Positions 45,727-58,148 are shown, numbered from the stretch's first letter. The stretch: DNA of 64,000 nucleotides from Dactylellina haptotyla (GCA_031310005.1 CM062383.1:2604001-2668000), one strand, 5' to 3'. Notes: generated by a model from the sequence alone, not told the origin. Made by a program: numbers and translations.

Positions 45727-47321
45727 CTTGACGAGGTCTGTGAGGGAGCGATGGCTCGTTAGGCCAGCTCTCCAAGGCGCTTATGGTGTTCTGTCGTCCG
45801 GTCTTGTGTGTCCGTCTATGGTGGGGGTTCTTAAGGAAGGGACGAATGCTAATTCAAGTATCCGTAGATCCGTTAGGGGAGAACGTCAAACGACGGAGGG
45901 AGAAAGAGAAATGAAGACGAGAGAAGAGCACAGCAGGAAACCAACAGGCAAGCAACAGGGTATCGAACGGTGCAAAGGTCTGGCGCTTTCCGGAGAATAA
46001 AACTTACTTGCTAAGATGAAATGTGGCGGGAGAAGATGGTGGAACGATTTCTTTGAGAACACCGTTTTAGTTTTTTGATAAGTTGACTGCGGTGCAAGGC
46101 CCTCCCTTGCTCGCTGGCAGAAGAGGTCACTTTGTCCTTTCTTCGACGCCGCCGCGCAAACATCCCCCTTTGGGCGCCCGCGCGTTGTCCGTGAGGTTCA
46201 AATGTGTTGTCCGCCTGCGCACCTTGTTCCGTTCGGTCAATCACTTAATTATGGTACCTGATTCCCCTGGGGGATGTCACTGGAAATCTCATTGCCGTGC
46301 TTTCTATCGTTTTGAAGATGCATATCGATGTAGATAACCAAAATTCTATGTTCACAATAGATTCACAGACCTGGAGCAGATATTCCAGCCTTATTACCCA
46401 GCAACCAATCGCTACTGAGGCCAGCCGCCTCAAAGTACCAGACAAGGCTTCGGAATACCTGAAGCAGCACCGAACAGATCTTGTAGTCCAGATGAATGGC
46501 CTAACAAGCTCATCGATGCTCAGGGCCTTTTCTAAGTCTTCCTGTTAGGATTCGGTATTAATTTTCAGGGCCTAGCTAGATTTCAAGGGCAGATAAGATA
46601 CATCAAGCCACTAGATGCGCACGAGCCACGAGTCTTTTGAAATCACACACTCACTACCAGCCATCCGAACTCTTTAGCGGTTCTCTTTGTGTTCAGATTC
46701 TTCAGCATGTTCCTGCTGGCATGCCTGTTTGTTGGCTGACGTTTGGGGTCCCCACCAGGTCTCATCCCATCCATTCGCCTTCATTTTCGCTGGCTGCAAG
46801 GGCACGTCATAGGCGACTCGATCCAGGAACAGGTCCCCACCTGGTCGCCAATACCCAAAATCCAGTAAAAGCATCACCAAAAATGGGGCAAAATCAGAGA
46901 TGCGAGCATATAGATAGGATGACGAAGCCTCATTTTCCCTGCTTAACTTCCCAGTCACTCTCTTATCAAGCCTCACACAGGCTGTCAAAATAGGACACCA
47001 CTATGCATGCTGAAATATAATAAAGCCTCTCTGATAGTCATCCTTGTTTCATTGCCATCTTCTGTTTTCCCAATTAAAGATTCGAAGATTCATAAAGCGC
47101 TGGCATCGTTTCATTAGAATTTCCGAATCCCGTCCCTCCTTATTACAACTAGATATAACCAAATCAATCCAAGCAATTGCGCCTTGCATCTTTGACAATC
47201 CATCGTCTTTAAGAACTGGAAACCATTAAATACTGAAAAAAAAACCCCCAACATTGCCAAATTCGCACCAATTTCCGAAATCGAACATATTTGCCTTTCT
47301 CGGCTTGCCTTAGTCCTCAAG
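45727..47321. promoter_or_regulatory. Divergent intergenic region, SEC63 and thaumatin-like gene
   Basis: 1.6 kb shared upstream region. A GTAAGT on the minus strand at about 46009-46004 suggests a 5' UTR intron in SEC63. A frame on plus at about 46260-46548 shows some protein-like composition but no start, domain or splice partner, so I leave it uncalled. Confidence 0.4.
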
Positions 47322-48590
47322 ATGGTCCGGTTAAGGCGGTCCGCATCGAAATATACCACAGCAACAACACCTTTTCTCATCGCCACTGCCATCCTTTGCA
47401 GCTTCATCCAAAGGGCGAGATCACAAACGGCCACAACCCCAGAGCTTGATATTCCGTATGTACACGATTCGTATATTTATAATAAACAGCACTAATTGGT
47501 TTATTGTAGCCCGATATCGGACAACCGCACAATATCAATTGTGAACAACTGCAGCTTCCCAATATACCCAGTATGTTCCTCTGAAGAACCACTTACCACA
47601 GGGTCTAAGCTAACAGATCTCATCCAATATTAGGCAGTTTTAACAACAAACGGGACAGGACCGTATACTACTGGCTTCTATCTCGGTAGCAAACAACGCC
47701 GGAATGTTTGGGTAGGCTGGGATTGGTCTGGGCGACTGTGGGGCCGTACCAACTGCAGCTTCTACCTAGCCAATGCAACAACAGAAGCCAAAATTCGTGA
47801 TGTAACCGACAACTTCACCATCCCAGATGGGCAGAAGTTAGCAGGTAAATGCTTGACTGGCGACTGCGGTTCGGCCATTGAGTGTCAACTCTCCGGCTTA
47901 GCCCCGACCACTCTCGCGGAATTCACCATAACGGGCTGGCAAAAGCAAACGTACTACGACATCTCACTCGTCGATGGCTACGATCTCGACATGAAAATTA
48001 CCCCGTCGCACGACTCACCGGCCAAACCGCGAGTTAACAACACGCCGGTATGCATAGCCTCCACTTCGCTATCAGCTCCTCTTTCCGGTACCGACCTCTA
48101 TCAGAACAGCCTCAACGAATCCTTCAGTTTCCATAACATACATCGTTGGTGTCCTCGCCAATATCTCCTCTTTGCTTCCCAACGTGGAAAGCAGTCCGTA
48201 TTCCCATACCCAGACGACAACGATCCGACGATAGGTGGTGGGTGGACACCGTGCCTCAGCGCGTGCGCGTACAGCAATAACGATTGGGATTGCTGTAAAG
48301 GGAAGCACGATAAGTCAGAAACTTGCGGCCCGAATCTATACAGCAAGAGGGCGAAGCAAGTTTGCGGGGATGCGTATAGTTATGCATACGACGATTATCT
48401 AAGTACTTTCGCGGTGCCAAGTATAAAGGGGGAGGAGTTCGAGGTTATGTTTTGCCCTGGAGGAGTTAGCACAAATATCTTGAAGACAGTGCTCGGGGTC
48501 ACCGGTGACGCTAGCAAGCTGGGAGGTTTTTGCACGAGTGCCTGCATTTCTGTTTTGGTGATGGTGTGGATGCTGTTTCTAGGCTGGTAA
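47322..48590 (+). CDS. Thaumatin-like protein, secreted, probably GPI- or membrane-anchored
   Basis: Three exons (47322-47455, 47510-47570, 47634-48590) give 383 residues. A signal sequence (PFLIATAILCSFIQRARS) is followed by the family start ISIVNNCSFPIYP. Then come VGWDWSGRLWGRTNCSF, YDISLVDGYDLDM, CGPNLYSKRAKQVCGDAYSYAYDD and the conserved STF. Cysteines are spaced as in thaumatins (PR-5 family). The last 20 residues are hydrophobic (ISVLVMVWMLFLGW), which suggests a GPI signal or tail anchor. Thaumatin-like proteins can bind or cleave beta-glucans; fungal roles include wall remodelling. The expected acidic cleft residues seem present, but activity cannot be read from sequence alone. Confidence 0.88.
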
Positions 48591-50113
48591 ATACCGCTTG
48601 ATGTTGTGTTTTTCCTGCCAGAAACAGAGTCTTCGCGGATAAAGAAGCTGGAGCTTCTCGATCTTCCTGTGCATCGCAATAGTATACACGCAGCTCTTGT
48701 TGTTTTTTGTTGTGGTATTTCATGGCATTGAGAATATCATTGCTGGCAGTGATATTTTGTACCGATTTCTTTTTATGCACTCTTTTGATGATTGATCTAG
48801 CGAATTTTTTTGTTTGATAACTCACGATACCAAATATACACTACTTTCGATTCTTAGTTATTTTCGATTAGATTAAGCACCACGTTCTAGAATTTTAGGT
48901 TAAACCCGTGAATACGAATTCTGCAGAATTCCAAGAGCATGGCTGCCACAAAACGCAACTGAGGCGGTGCAAGACTCTTTAGCCTCCGCGAAAGCTTTAC
49001 TCGAGTACGATTTACCAAGCGCAATGTTCGATCACACCGAATAGACGAGGTCCAACACATCGGGTAAACTAAAACCACCATGCGCTCCACCTGCCGAATG
49101 GATGATATCATGGCTTTCGCGGGAATCTTCAGAGCCCGCCGGAAAAGGCCTGTCTTGGCGACAATCTTTGAGCCTCCCTCTCAGGCTGAAGGGCCAAAAG
49201 CCTGTCAGTTGACCTTGCAGATTTCTTTCTTACCAGAAGATCGCACTCACAAGAAATTACATGAGAAAAAGGTGCAGTTACCAACCTTGATCGTACAGAA
49301 CGTCTTGGCGCGTGTAATTTCGAACTCAGCCCATTACCGCCAAGACGCGTTGGTCCGTTGTCCGATACCAAACATGGATAGAAACACGGTGAAATCTTAC
49401 GCCTACTTGGCATTTGCCTGCGAGATGTTGATATGCTGCATGGCTTAGAAGAAGATCCGGGGTCGTGTCATAGAACCCATGATATATGATCAATAGATAT
49501 CGGTGGCGCCGTGGCGCCTTTGTAGCAATAATCACGACATTATTACATCGATAGAAGATTTCGAAAGATTCGCTTCATGATGAATATAAATTGACCTGAC
49601 CTTTGAACTGGAAATATTTTGCTATCCCATATCTCTTCACAGTAATCACATCGCACTAGCGACAAGCAAAAATCCAAAATACGTCAGGATATCCTCAATT
49701 TCAGAGCGATATCATTTCCAGTTAGTAATTCCCAGCGTTTGATCCCGCCAGCCGCAACTGAGAGGTTGGCCAAGAGCCGAAAGAGTGTCATGCCTGTTAA
49801 CATTAAGCTTAAGCTCCTGCCAGGATTTGTTTTCCACTTTCCGTCGCACACGAAATATTGTGTCATAGCCTCTTTTCAGCCTTATTGCGACCAGTCGAGA
49901 ATCTCATACGATTGATAGAGATAATCTCTCAAGATACCACACTGGTTTTCGATTTGTAATATTTGCCATTGCAGTCTGGGAGACTCGATTCAAATATAAA
50001 ATAAAGCCCTTGGGACTTCCCTGGCAGACCAAGTCGCTCTTTCGCAACCAAGAAATCTCTTACCTTTTACTCCTCAAAATCAAATACACCGTACATAAAA
50101 ACAAGTAGCAAAT
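48591..50113. other. Intergenic, no gene seen
   Basis: 1.5 kb between two plus-strand genes. The longest frame (plus, 49080-49448) has no domain and poor context. The last 120 nt are A-rich and probably form the leader of the next gene. Confidence 0.5.
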
Positions 50114-50546
50114 ATGCAAATCTCAAGACTTTCCCTTCTCAGCATGCTTGTTGCTGCTGTTTCCGTCGCCGCCAGCGACGTAAACCAAATATCCGGCCGG
50201 GACGCCATTGTCGCCAAAGCAGCGGGCGAAATCCAAGCGAGGGATTTCAAGCACCTTGAGGTAAGCGAAAGCCTAAAACAAAACCTTAACCCAAAATCTT
50301 ACTAACAATTCCACCAGTCTCGATCACCCAAGTCGAAGAAAATCAAGGGAACAGGCAGCGGCGATGATGAGGAAGACCCAAACGGAGACGACGACGATGA
50401 TGATAATGCAGGGTATGTCCATCCATCATTATTTTTCTCAATCGAAACCAAAATTTCTAAAACACAAAACTAGTTCCTCAACCCGCATGAATATGGCTCT
50501 TGCAGCTGGTGCCGGTGCCATTGCCATCGCCGCCATGATGATGTAA
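50114..50546 (+). CDS. Small secreted protein with Asp-rich core and hydrophobic tail
   Basis: Three exons (50114-50260, 50318-50412, 50474-50546) give 104 residues. The signal peptide is LSLLSMLVAAVSVAAS. The mature part starts with a helix (DAIVAKAAGEIQARDF), then a basic patch (SPKSKKIKG), then an acidic run of Asp and Glu. The last exon encodes NMALAAGAGAIAIAAMMM, which fits a GPI-attachment signal or membrane tail. There are no cysteines. The family is unknown. Both introns have canonical ends and one has ACTAAC as branch site. It may be a small wall or membrane protein, or an effector-like orphan. Confidence 0.7.
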
Positions 50547-51117
50547 ACAACACGGATTTTCGGTACCCATACACAGGTCACAATTTGGAACCTGGATCGC
50601 CGAAATAATGGCAGTTTTCTCTTACGCAATATTTTTCCTTATCGGTGTTTGATTGATTTCTGGCTCCTTGATTTCATTTCCGGTGTTATTATCGGGTGGG
50701 ATTATCTGTTTTTAGCATTTATTTTTCATTTTATTGGATAGCCGGTTTGAGAGTTTGAGCTTTGGTCCTGCGTATTTGATCTTACCTCATCTCAACCGCA
50801 TTTTCTGGTCGGCGCACCAAGGGCGTTCGGGAACGTTACTAGCGACTTATCTCTTTTTTTATGAAAAGCGATTCATATGATTATGTAATTATACAAATTT
50901 AACCTCATGGTATCAATTATGTTATTGGAGTTTCATCTTTTTACCAAGTCGGTACCATTCGCGAAATTGTGCGCATGCGCGCAAAGACGCAAATCAATCC
51001 GCTTGTGCAACGTAGATCTCAGGTTCCGTCAATTACCAGTGCGAATCTACATGCTACAGAGTATTCTATATCTACAATCCCTAGTCTCACATCTATATTA
51101 GAACACATAATCAAACA
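50547..51117. other. Convergent intergenic region
   Basis: 0.57 kb between the stops of the small secreted protein and the terpene synthase. AT-rich, with no gene seen. Confidence 0.6.
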
Positions 51118-54065
51118 TCAGTTCGTGTAAAGTTTGTATAGCAGTAACTGCAAACTCCAATTTTCTATGCCAGCCTCTTTTTCAAACCTGGTTACTTCCT
51201 CGTCGATTTCTTGTTGAAGTTGCTGCATTTTTGCCTCCGTGTACTTGAAGCTCTCTGTTCTGTGTAGAATGCCCAATATTTCCTCTTTAGCCTCCTTATT
51301 TAGACCCTTATTTTTAGCCCGTTCTTGGAAAAGCGCTCTTAGCCGACTTGAATCTTCGGTAGGTTCACTATTCCAGGCATGGACAATCAAGTATGAGAAT
51401 TTCCCTTCATCGAGGTCTTCACAGAATCCTTTTTGATCGGTGTACTGTAGTATAGTATACTTATCAGTTGGGCTGATAGATATCAAATATCTACTAGGGT
51501 CATAGCTTACCTTTGTATCGGTTAAATTCATGAAATCGTCCCTGATCTGGAAATACTGCCCAATATTGCTAGCCAGTTTGTCGAGATTGAAGGTTCTTGC
51601 AAAAATTGTGAGTGGTAAGAAAAAGCGGATCATGAGTTTTTGCTTTTGGGGAGGGTAAGATGAGAACTACTTACTTGTTCTTTCGGGATAACGTTGTTAT
51701 TAATCGGGTCAGAAAGCGAAAGAGCCCTCCGGTTTCTGATTGAAGGTTCAACGGTGAGCAAGACAAAAGCCGCCATTTACCACTTGACAGAAGAATATTT
51801 ACTCTTTTCGACCATTTTGATGTACTCATCCTCCGTAGGGCAGACCATCCTGTCCCTCCACTCGATCTCGTAACTCTGTCCAGTTAAAGAGTTCCGGATT
51901 TCGTCTAAAGTAAATCGAGATATCAATACTCAAGGTTTTCTATAACACGAGGAAATAATCGAAGTCCGCTGCTGTCTCGGGGTACTAACCAAAGAAAATA
52001 GTTGAACATGCTGGGCTCTCCAGCTTGCTGACCTGCTCTGCAGCCCACATAATCAAGTAGTTGGCAGAATTGATCGTTTGCGGTTGGCCGTATTTGATAT
52101 GCGCAGCATCCTGCCCTCTTCTTAAAGTGGAATTGTCTTGCATATCATCTAGCCTATATTTAATTTATTTTTAATATCAGCAAAGAGACGATCTCGGAAT
52201 AACGAATTGGCGTTAAGGGTTGCAACCAGCTATGAAATATATCCATACATGAGTGATGCGGTATGCAGAATCTGTCCAATGTTTTTGATTTGTTGTAGAG
52301 TTTTATCCGGCACTGCAAACCAAAGGTTTAGTGCATTTACTAATGTCTCACGGACACCCTTAGATGGCATGGATCTTAGGTATTCGTATGGCGCGAGGAG
52401 TAACTAGGGTTGTTTTTTGTTTTCAGTGTTTTTGCAAATGTAGTAAGGAGGCCTCGAGGGTAGTTTCTCCACTGTGCTGCTCTTACCTCGGTATCAAGCT
52501 CTTCGTCTTTAGTTGGCTCCTCTGGGGTCTCAGATAACGTAGGAGTGGTTGCTTTACTCTCGCCAGCCCATATTTCTGAGCTTTCGGAGCTTTGAGAAGT
52601 TGGGGTTGAGGATCCCGAAATAGTAAATTCTTTGGAGCCTCGTTCAATGTTAGAATTTAGATGAACCTGCATGACATATTCGAGAATTCCATATACCTTC
52701 TAAGACCGATTTCATCTGTTCCGTCTTTAGTGCGGCCTCGTCCCTCGTAACTTTCGGTACAGAATTATAACGATAACAATCCGAACTCCAATGCGTATTG
52801 GCTCCTATAACATAATACCAAGTCTCGATATATTTGAGCAAAGTCTCGGATTTCCCCGTTAAATCTTCGTAGAATGCAGCGCGCTTCCGCAGAAAGTCTT
52901 GCTCGAAGCCATTAATCTGCTCTCTCACGATACCCTTCGCCTCAGAAATGTCGATATTTCTCGCCTGTTTATAAAACCAGATGGAGTTTGTTATCCGCGT
53001 CCCCTTTTCAAGGTACTCGCGGTACTCCTTTTCAAATGAGAAATAGTCGTTCACAAGTGCCAGAGACGCCCAACAAGGCCGTAGCACTTCGGCGGCTACC
53101 CGGTACTCCTCATCGGTTAGGGTAGCGCCTAAGCCGAACAACATGACTCCACCGGTGTACCTTTAGAATTTATCCATCAAGTTAGATCGCGGATCGAAGT
53201 GGCTACTAAGTGAAAACGACGACTTACAGGCAACCAGTATCAATGATTCTACTATCGATGTATGCTTCGAAGTCGTGAAAGAAATTGTGTTCTAAGGTCA
53301 ACATGTTGGTAGAGTGAGCTACCATCTCTTTCCAAACATTAATAAGAACCTCGCCGCATTCACGGTCCATCTTCAATATTTGCAGGGCTATTTTGGACTG
53401 AAGCTGCTGCGCATTCGAGGCAGATTGATTTGTCTCTACCCGCTGCTCGGCGGTCTCTTCAGCACCCAAGCCCATATCGAACTAGTATTTGACCCGAGTT
53501 AGTTTCTCGACCTTCCTTTCTTCCTGGCACTTGTCAACGCACCCCAGGGAGGAAATAAAGCTCTCACAGATGCGTTTTCTGAGGTTTCCAATTGATCATC
53601 GTAAAGGAAGCCAACTATACGACACTCATAGCGTTAATATAAACTGCCCGAACTGAGAAAAAATAGCATTAAAAACCCCCCCAAATCAACAACAATTTCT
53701 TAGGGAGGTCAGGTGCGAAATAACATACACTCAAAAATGTAGTTACACAACCGTAATCTTTCCGCCTTATTAAACACCAATCCCAACGATGTAAACGTCC
53801 CAAAGTTCGGACTCTGTCCTCCCCGGGAGGTCACCGGGCCGATATAAGTAACCCAGTCCCGCTCGAGGTCCGCGCCTCCTTTGTCCGCTTCCCAAGCATC
53901 CTTGTGTACACGGACAGGAAAGCCCGCGCTGATCCCCTGGGTATCTCTGCCTCTGATATCGACGACCATAGATGTTTCGTCCGGGTCAATTCCCACCCGT
54001 AGTAGCTTTTTGGCAGCTGAATCCATAATCGGAAAAGTTGAAAGGTTATGGTAGAATTTTTCCAT
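51118..54065 (-). CDS. Bifunctional terpene synthase: terpene cyclase fused to polyprenyl diphosphate synthase
   Basis: Eleven exons (54065-53729, 53614-53568, 53481-53228, 53160-52697, 52638-52487, 52403-52249, 52153-51990, 51904-51803, 51735-51675, 51595-51511, 51444-51118) close in frame to 715 residues, the usual size for fungal chimeric di/sesterterpene synthases. Cyclase half: SAGFPVRVHKD start, metal motif DDQLE (118-122), NDYFSFEKE (250-258). A Ser/Thr/Pro/Glu linker spans about 367-418. Prenyltransferase half: APYEYLRSMPSKGVRE, first Asp-rich motif LDDMQD (471-476), second motif RDDFMN (597-602). The C-terminal half should condense IPP with DMAPP to GGPP or GFPP; the cyclase half then makes a cyclic C20 or C25 hydrocarbon. 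No P450, transferase or transporter lies next to it, so a product cluster, if any, is minimal. Confidence 0.92.
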
Positions 54066-55307
54066 TTTATTAAATTAAGAAAAAAAAGACCTAGAGATCG
54101 GAATATTGAGATTTCTAAAGGTTTAAATTGAGATGAATATTGATAAGTATAGACAAGAAGCTGATTTTGACCTTTGACAGCTTGTGAAATGGAATAAAAC
54201 ACTAAAGCTTGTCTCGCTCCGTGGGAAATTCCAAAGCCCATCTTTATGTAAGGGTCCAACCTGGACATTTTACGCTCCGTCAATTCCGAAGCTCCCATCC
54301 CATATCTGAACCTCAGCCGCGCCCCGTACGTCATGTTAAAAAGAAAAGAAGAAAAATAAACAATAAAAAATAAATCCGCACTATCTCGAACAAAGGGACA
54401 GCTGAATTTCCATGCCAGGGTCCGAACCTCTAGCGCTTCTCCGATCCAGATCTAGGCCCACGACCCAAATCGAAACTTTAATCTCGGCACAAGCTCAAGC
54501 TCAAGCTCAAGCTCAAGCTAGCTAGCTAGGGTTGAAGTTATCCGGAAAAAAAAAAAAAAAAAACCGACCGTCGCATCGCCATGAATGTACACAACCAAGA
54601 GTACTCTCCGATTTGCAAAAGGAGAACTCTCAGCATTCAATTGGTACACCCTCGTTCTGGTACGGTTATCTTGATCCAGATCTGAATATGCTAGCCGAAG
54701 TTTATGCATATAGGGACGAGATTTCCATCGTGGGAGGATCGCGGCTAAGCCCATTCCGGCCTAGTCGCACGTAGCCGCTCCGTATGCTGCAGCTCATCCT
54801 AGACAAAATTAATGACCCTAATGCATATCTTGCGAGAATTAAAGAGTAAAGAAAAAAAGGAGCTCTCTCCTGCTCTTCCCAGACTGTAGCCTGGAAAATT
54901 CTTAGTACACCCTGAGTCGTGGTCTGGTATCGACGCTTTTGCGTTCGCTTGGAGCTAAAATATGCAGCACACAACCCTATTGTTTTCTGGAACCCTCGGG
55001 CCTTGATTCACCAAAAATCTCTCTTTTTACCGAAACTCCCTTAAGGAAGGAAATTAATGCTACTAAATCAAGAATAACCATGCTTCATAATGCTACAGTC
55101 TTGCCTATTACCGCCAGTGGCTGCTTCGGGTTTACTTTTAGCTAGAAAGTATGTAAATTCATCGGATGTACCTATATACACAACTGGTAGCGATGCAAAC
55201 CCAACTTGCACTTATATGTTTCAAACTCTGCTTCCTTTTCCTGCCCTCGGGCTTATTTACAATGTACCCACTCCCACCTTAAGTATCACTAGACACACAT
55301 ACCTAGC
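54066..55307. other. Intergenic region upstream of the terpene synthase
   Basis: 1.24 kb. It holds a hexamer microsatellite and an A run (separate entry). The plus-strand frame at 54939-55311 and the minus-strand frame at 53831-54334 have no support as genes. No transcription-factor gene is present. Confidence 0.5.
54491..54563. repeat. (AAGCTC)n microsatellite followed by GCTA repeats and an A18 run
   Basis: Nearly five AAGCTC units at 54491-54518 run into GCTAGCTAGCTA. After a short unique stretch comes a run of 18 A at 54546-54563. It lies about 430 nt upstream of the terpene synthase ATG. Confidence 0.8.
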
Positions 55308-57169
55308 TTAATAGAAAAGCTCAATAGCATCAAAGATCTAATCACCAACATCAGCAAACACCCTCTTTAAAAAATCACACAACCGAAAAGAAAAAGAAGA
55401 AACACATACCACATTAGGACTCAAATAAGTATCTCCCGAACTTCCCGAGATAACATTAATAGTAACAGTGTTAGTCCCGCTAACTAAAGTGCCGGATGGA
55501 ACGCTGCACGTGTAAATCTCGCCATAACCGCGATAAGCACCTCTCGTCACACCGCGGCTGTCAATCTTGACGGGGGCTGCCGGGGCGGCGCAAGTGTATC
55601 CGTTAACGATGGCTTGCGGTCTACCGCCTGCGAAGGAGAGGGTGGTCGCGATGCGGAGGGTCGCGGTGGCGGAGATTGCGCTGGAGAGGGAGAAACTGAT
55701 CTTTTGGCCGTTGTTAGCGGACATGAAGATTGCCATGGGCCAGTTGGAGGCTGAGGTGACGGTGCCGGGGGACCAGCTTGACATTCTATATTTTTATAAT
55801 GTGCTTTAGTATATATATCTTTTGTAATAAAGTGGGGCGTTATGATAAGGGGGGGGGTCGGGGAGGTACTAACCGGCTATCAGACGGGTGCATCCGCAAT
55901 TGATTAGCCGCATTCCTGAAACCTGTAGGTTGACCGTCGTAGTCACCGAACTGGAAGATCTTGGTCCTAGACGCCGTAAGCGCTGCGTTCGAAGCCGCGA
56001 TGTTTGCAGTCGCAGTGCTACCAGCGGATATGGAGACAGTCGAGCTAGCGGCCAAGAATTCATCCTGGTACAGCTTCATGGTGTACGATCCCGCGGGCAT
56101 GGGTGGAGAAGTGAAGGCTCCTGCAGAGGTAGCGTAGGTCCAGAACTGGTATCCGCTGTTGTACCAATGGACGACGATTGGGAAACTAGACGATACACCT
56201 GTGGCGGTACCCTTGACGTAGCCACGTTTCCCGGAAATGGGAACGTATCCGTCGAGACCGAGACTGTCGAAGAAGGAGACGTCGAAGTCGGTGTTCTTCG
56301 GGATTCCGCTGCGGGTCATCGCGAAGACGTATGGACCGTGGAAACCGGTGCGATAGGCTTCGGTCTGGACGTGGCCGGAGTTCATGTAGTATGTGACAGA
56401 GTGGTAGGAGCCGCCGTAGTTCAAGCTGATGTCGCGGAAGAAGGGACCACCGGAGCTCTTCTCTGTGGCTTGGTGGTTTGGTCGGAGGAAGCAGGCGTGG
56501 ACCGAACCACCGCTGTCGGTGGCGCAATATACTTTCTCGTCGATGAAGCGTTCTGAAGAGTAGAACTTGCTGCGGGTCTGGCCGTTGACGGTATAGACGT
56601 CACTACCTTCGATCGCGGTGCCGCCAGCGGTGTTGGAGACATCGCCGTAGGGGTAGGCGGACGTCAGTCCTGTGAGACGGAAGATGAAGCGTAGCTCTCC
56701 GACGGTGGGCTCGGAGTTGATGTTGGTGCCCATGTAGATGTTGTTCTCGCCATTGCGGAAGACCATGTAGTGGCTCAAGTTGAATTCGGAGCTACTCTGG
56801 GTACACTTGAAGATAACGGTATCTCCAGAAGGGCTGGTGGTGTACGAGACCTATTCACCATATTAGTACATAGCTTCCTTAAACTATAATATTGTTCATC
56901 AAGTAGAATGGAAAGAGGCATACCGAAGTACCGCTTCCCAAGCCAGAGGCGATATGACTGTAGGTGCTCTGATATTGATATTCGACACCGCCGTAGTACT
57001 TCAGCGACGTAATATCGCAAGTGGATCGGCTGATGACCACGACGAAGCCATAGCTACTTTGCGTATTAACCGTATAAGCGGAACTCGAGGATGTAACAGT
57101 AATCGCCTCTGTCACGGCAGCCAGTCCAAGGAGGACGGCAGATAGCAATGGTCGAACCAACGAAGGCAT
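55308..57169 (-). CDS. Rhamnogalacturonan lyase, polysaccharide lyase family 4
   Basis: Four exons (57169-56924, 56850-55874, 55785-55410, 55337-55308) give 542 residues. The signal peptide is [15 protein letters not shown]. The catalytic N-terminal domain carries [16 protein letters not shown] and GGPFFRDIS. The middle FnIII-like domain includes [10 protein letters not shown]. The C-terminal carbohydrate-binding-like domain starts around [10 protein letters not shown] and HPSDSRMSSW and ends in IFDAIELFY, a typical end for fungal RGL4 enzymes. It cleaves the rhamnose-galacturonate backbone of pectin by beta-elimination outside the cell. The last exon of ten codons, including the stop, is easily missed; without it the protein would read into an unrelated tail. 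Confidence 0.93.
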
Positions 57170-57249
57170 CGTGATATCAAATGAAACCCGTAGTTTGGCA
57201 AACCAGATTTCGAAGATTCCCGAGTCTTCAATCCGGCTCCATAAAAAGA

Positions 57250-57257
57250 TATATATA
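57250..57257 (-). promoter_or_regulatory. TATA-like box of the rhamnogalacturonan lyase gene
   Basis: TATATATA about 80-90 nt upstream of the ATG at 57169 on the coding strand, at a normal distance for a fungal TATA element. It is within an AT-rich stretch, so the call is tentative. Confidence 0.35.
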
Positions 57258-58039
57258 CTCCGCAGCCCTCATCTTAGATCCTTCAAAAACAATTAAATTG
57301 TAATCTATAGTTAACCGTTATTTTTTTTACCTCGGAAAAATCGTTACCGTCCGTTGATATCCTGCACCTCGCCAAATAATGCAACAGGTCCAGGAAAGCG
57401 CAAGGAAAACGCAGGGGTAACCGGGAACTTCGGAAACGAACCAGATCAGAGTGGATCTCGCTTCAGCCTTTACCAGCAGAAAGCTTAATCAATGCCAGAC
57501 CAGACAAGATGCATTCCTGGTAAACTGTGGGGAGTGACGCGTCTGACGGGCGAACGGGACCCTTGGCGTTTAAATGGTAGTTACTGCTTTGGAATGTACC
57601 TTTCAGACGAAACACAAAAGATCGGACTAATCTACCCCGTCGAGCTAGGCTTTTTCTCCGTTTCACCATAAACTGGGTGTGGAGTAAATACACCAATCGC
57701 GAGGTCAGACGGTATTGCCCGATCGGGCGATGGTAATGTGCTGCAGAGGCGCAAATAAGGGTACGGGGTCGGGACGGTTAACGAGTTGCCGAGAAGCCCT
57801 GCTGGTTTCGAACGGTACCATGGTTTTAAGCAGGACAACGTCGAGACGAAGGCGACGATCTGGGGCTATGGCGAAACCCTCGAGACGAGATGTGGGTCTT
57901 TTGGATATATCTTTTTGCATATTAATTTGGAAACAGAAAGTTGTATTTATTTGTCTAGAGTTTGTGGTTGTATACATGTAAGAACTCGGAGAAGGTGCAT
58001 CCGTGCGCAGATGTTTTGTGGAGAAATATGAAATAAAAT

Positions 58040-58148
58040 ATATAACCAGCCAACAACTGAAATTTGACACAATACATTTCCACAATATTGTTTTCAAATG
58101 CATCATTGAAATGTTCTGCGTCAAATTTAAAGCGTTGGCTGGTTATAA
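58040..58148. repeat. Imperfect long hairpin, MITE-like
   Basis: The left arm 58042-58080 and the right arm 58108-58146 are inverted copies of about 39 nt with roughly 80% identity. The outermost 14 bases are perfect (TATAACCAGCCAAC against GTTGGCTGGTTATA), and the loop is 27 nt. A TA at each border would fit the TA target duplication of Tc1/mariner-type miniature elements. A foldback small-RNA precursor is an alternative. No second copy was seen in the window. Confidence 0.6.

Noticed and set aside
46245-46548. Plus-strand frame in the SEC63/thaumatin divergent region
   Set aside because: Some protein-like composition, but no clear start, domain, or splice partner up- or downstream.
49080-49448. 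122-residue plus-strand frame
   Set aside because: No recognisable features. An equally long minus-strand frame overlaps it, as expected by chance in that composition.
53831-54334. Upstream start for the terpene synthase
   Set aside because: It is in a different frame from the cyclase exon. The Met at 54065 opens the family-like N-terminus leading to SAGFPVRVHKD.
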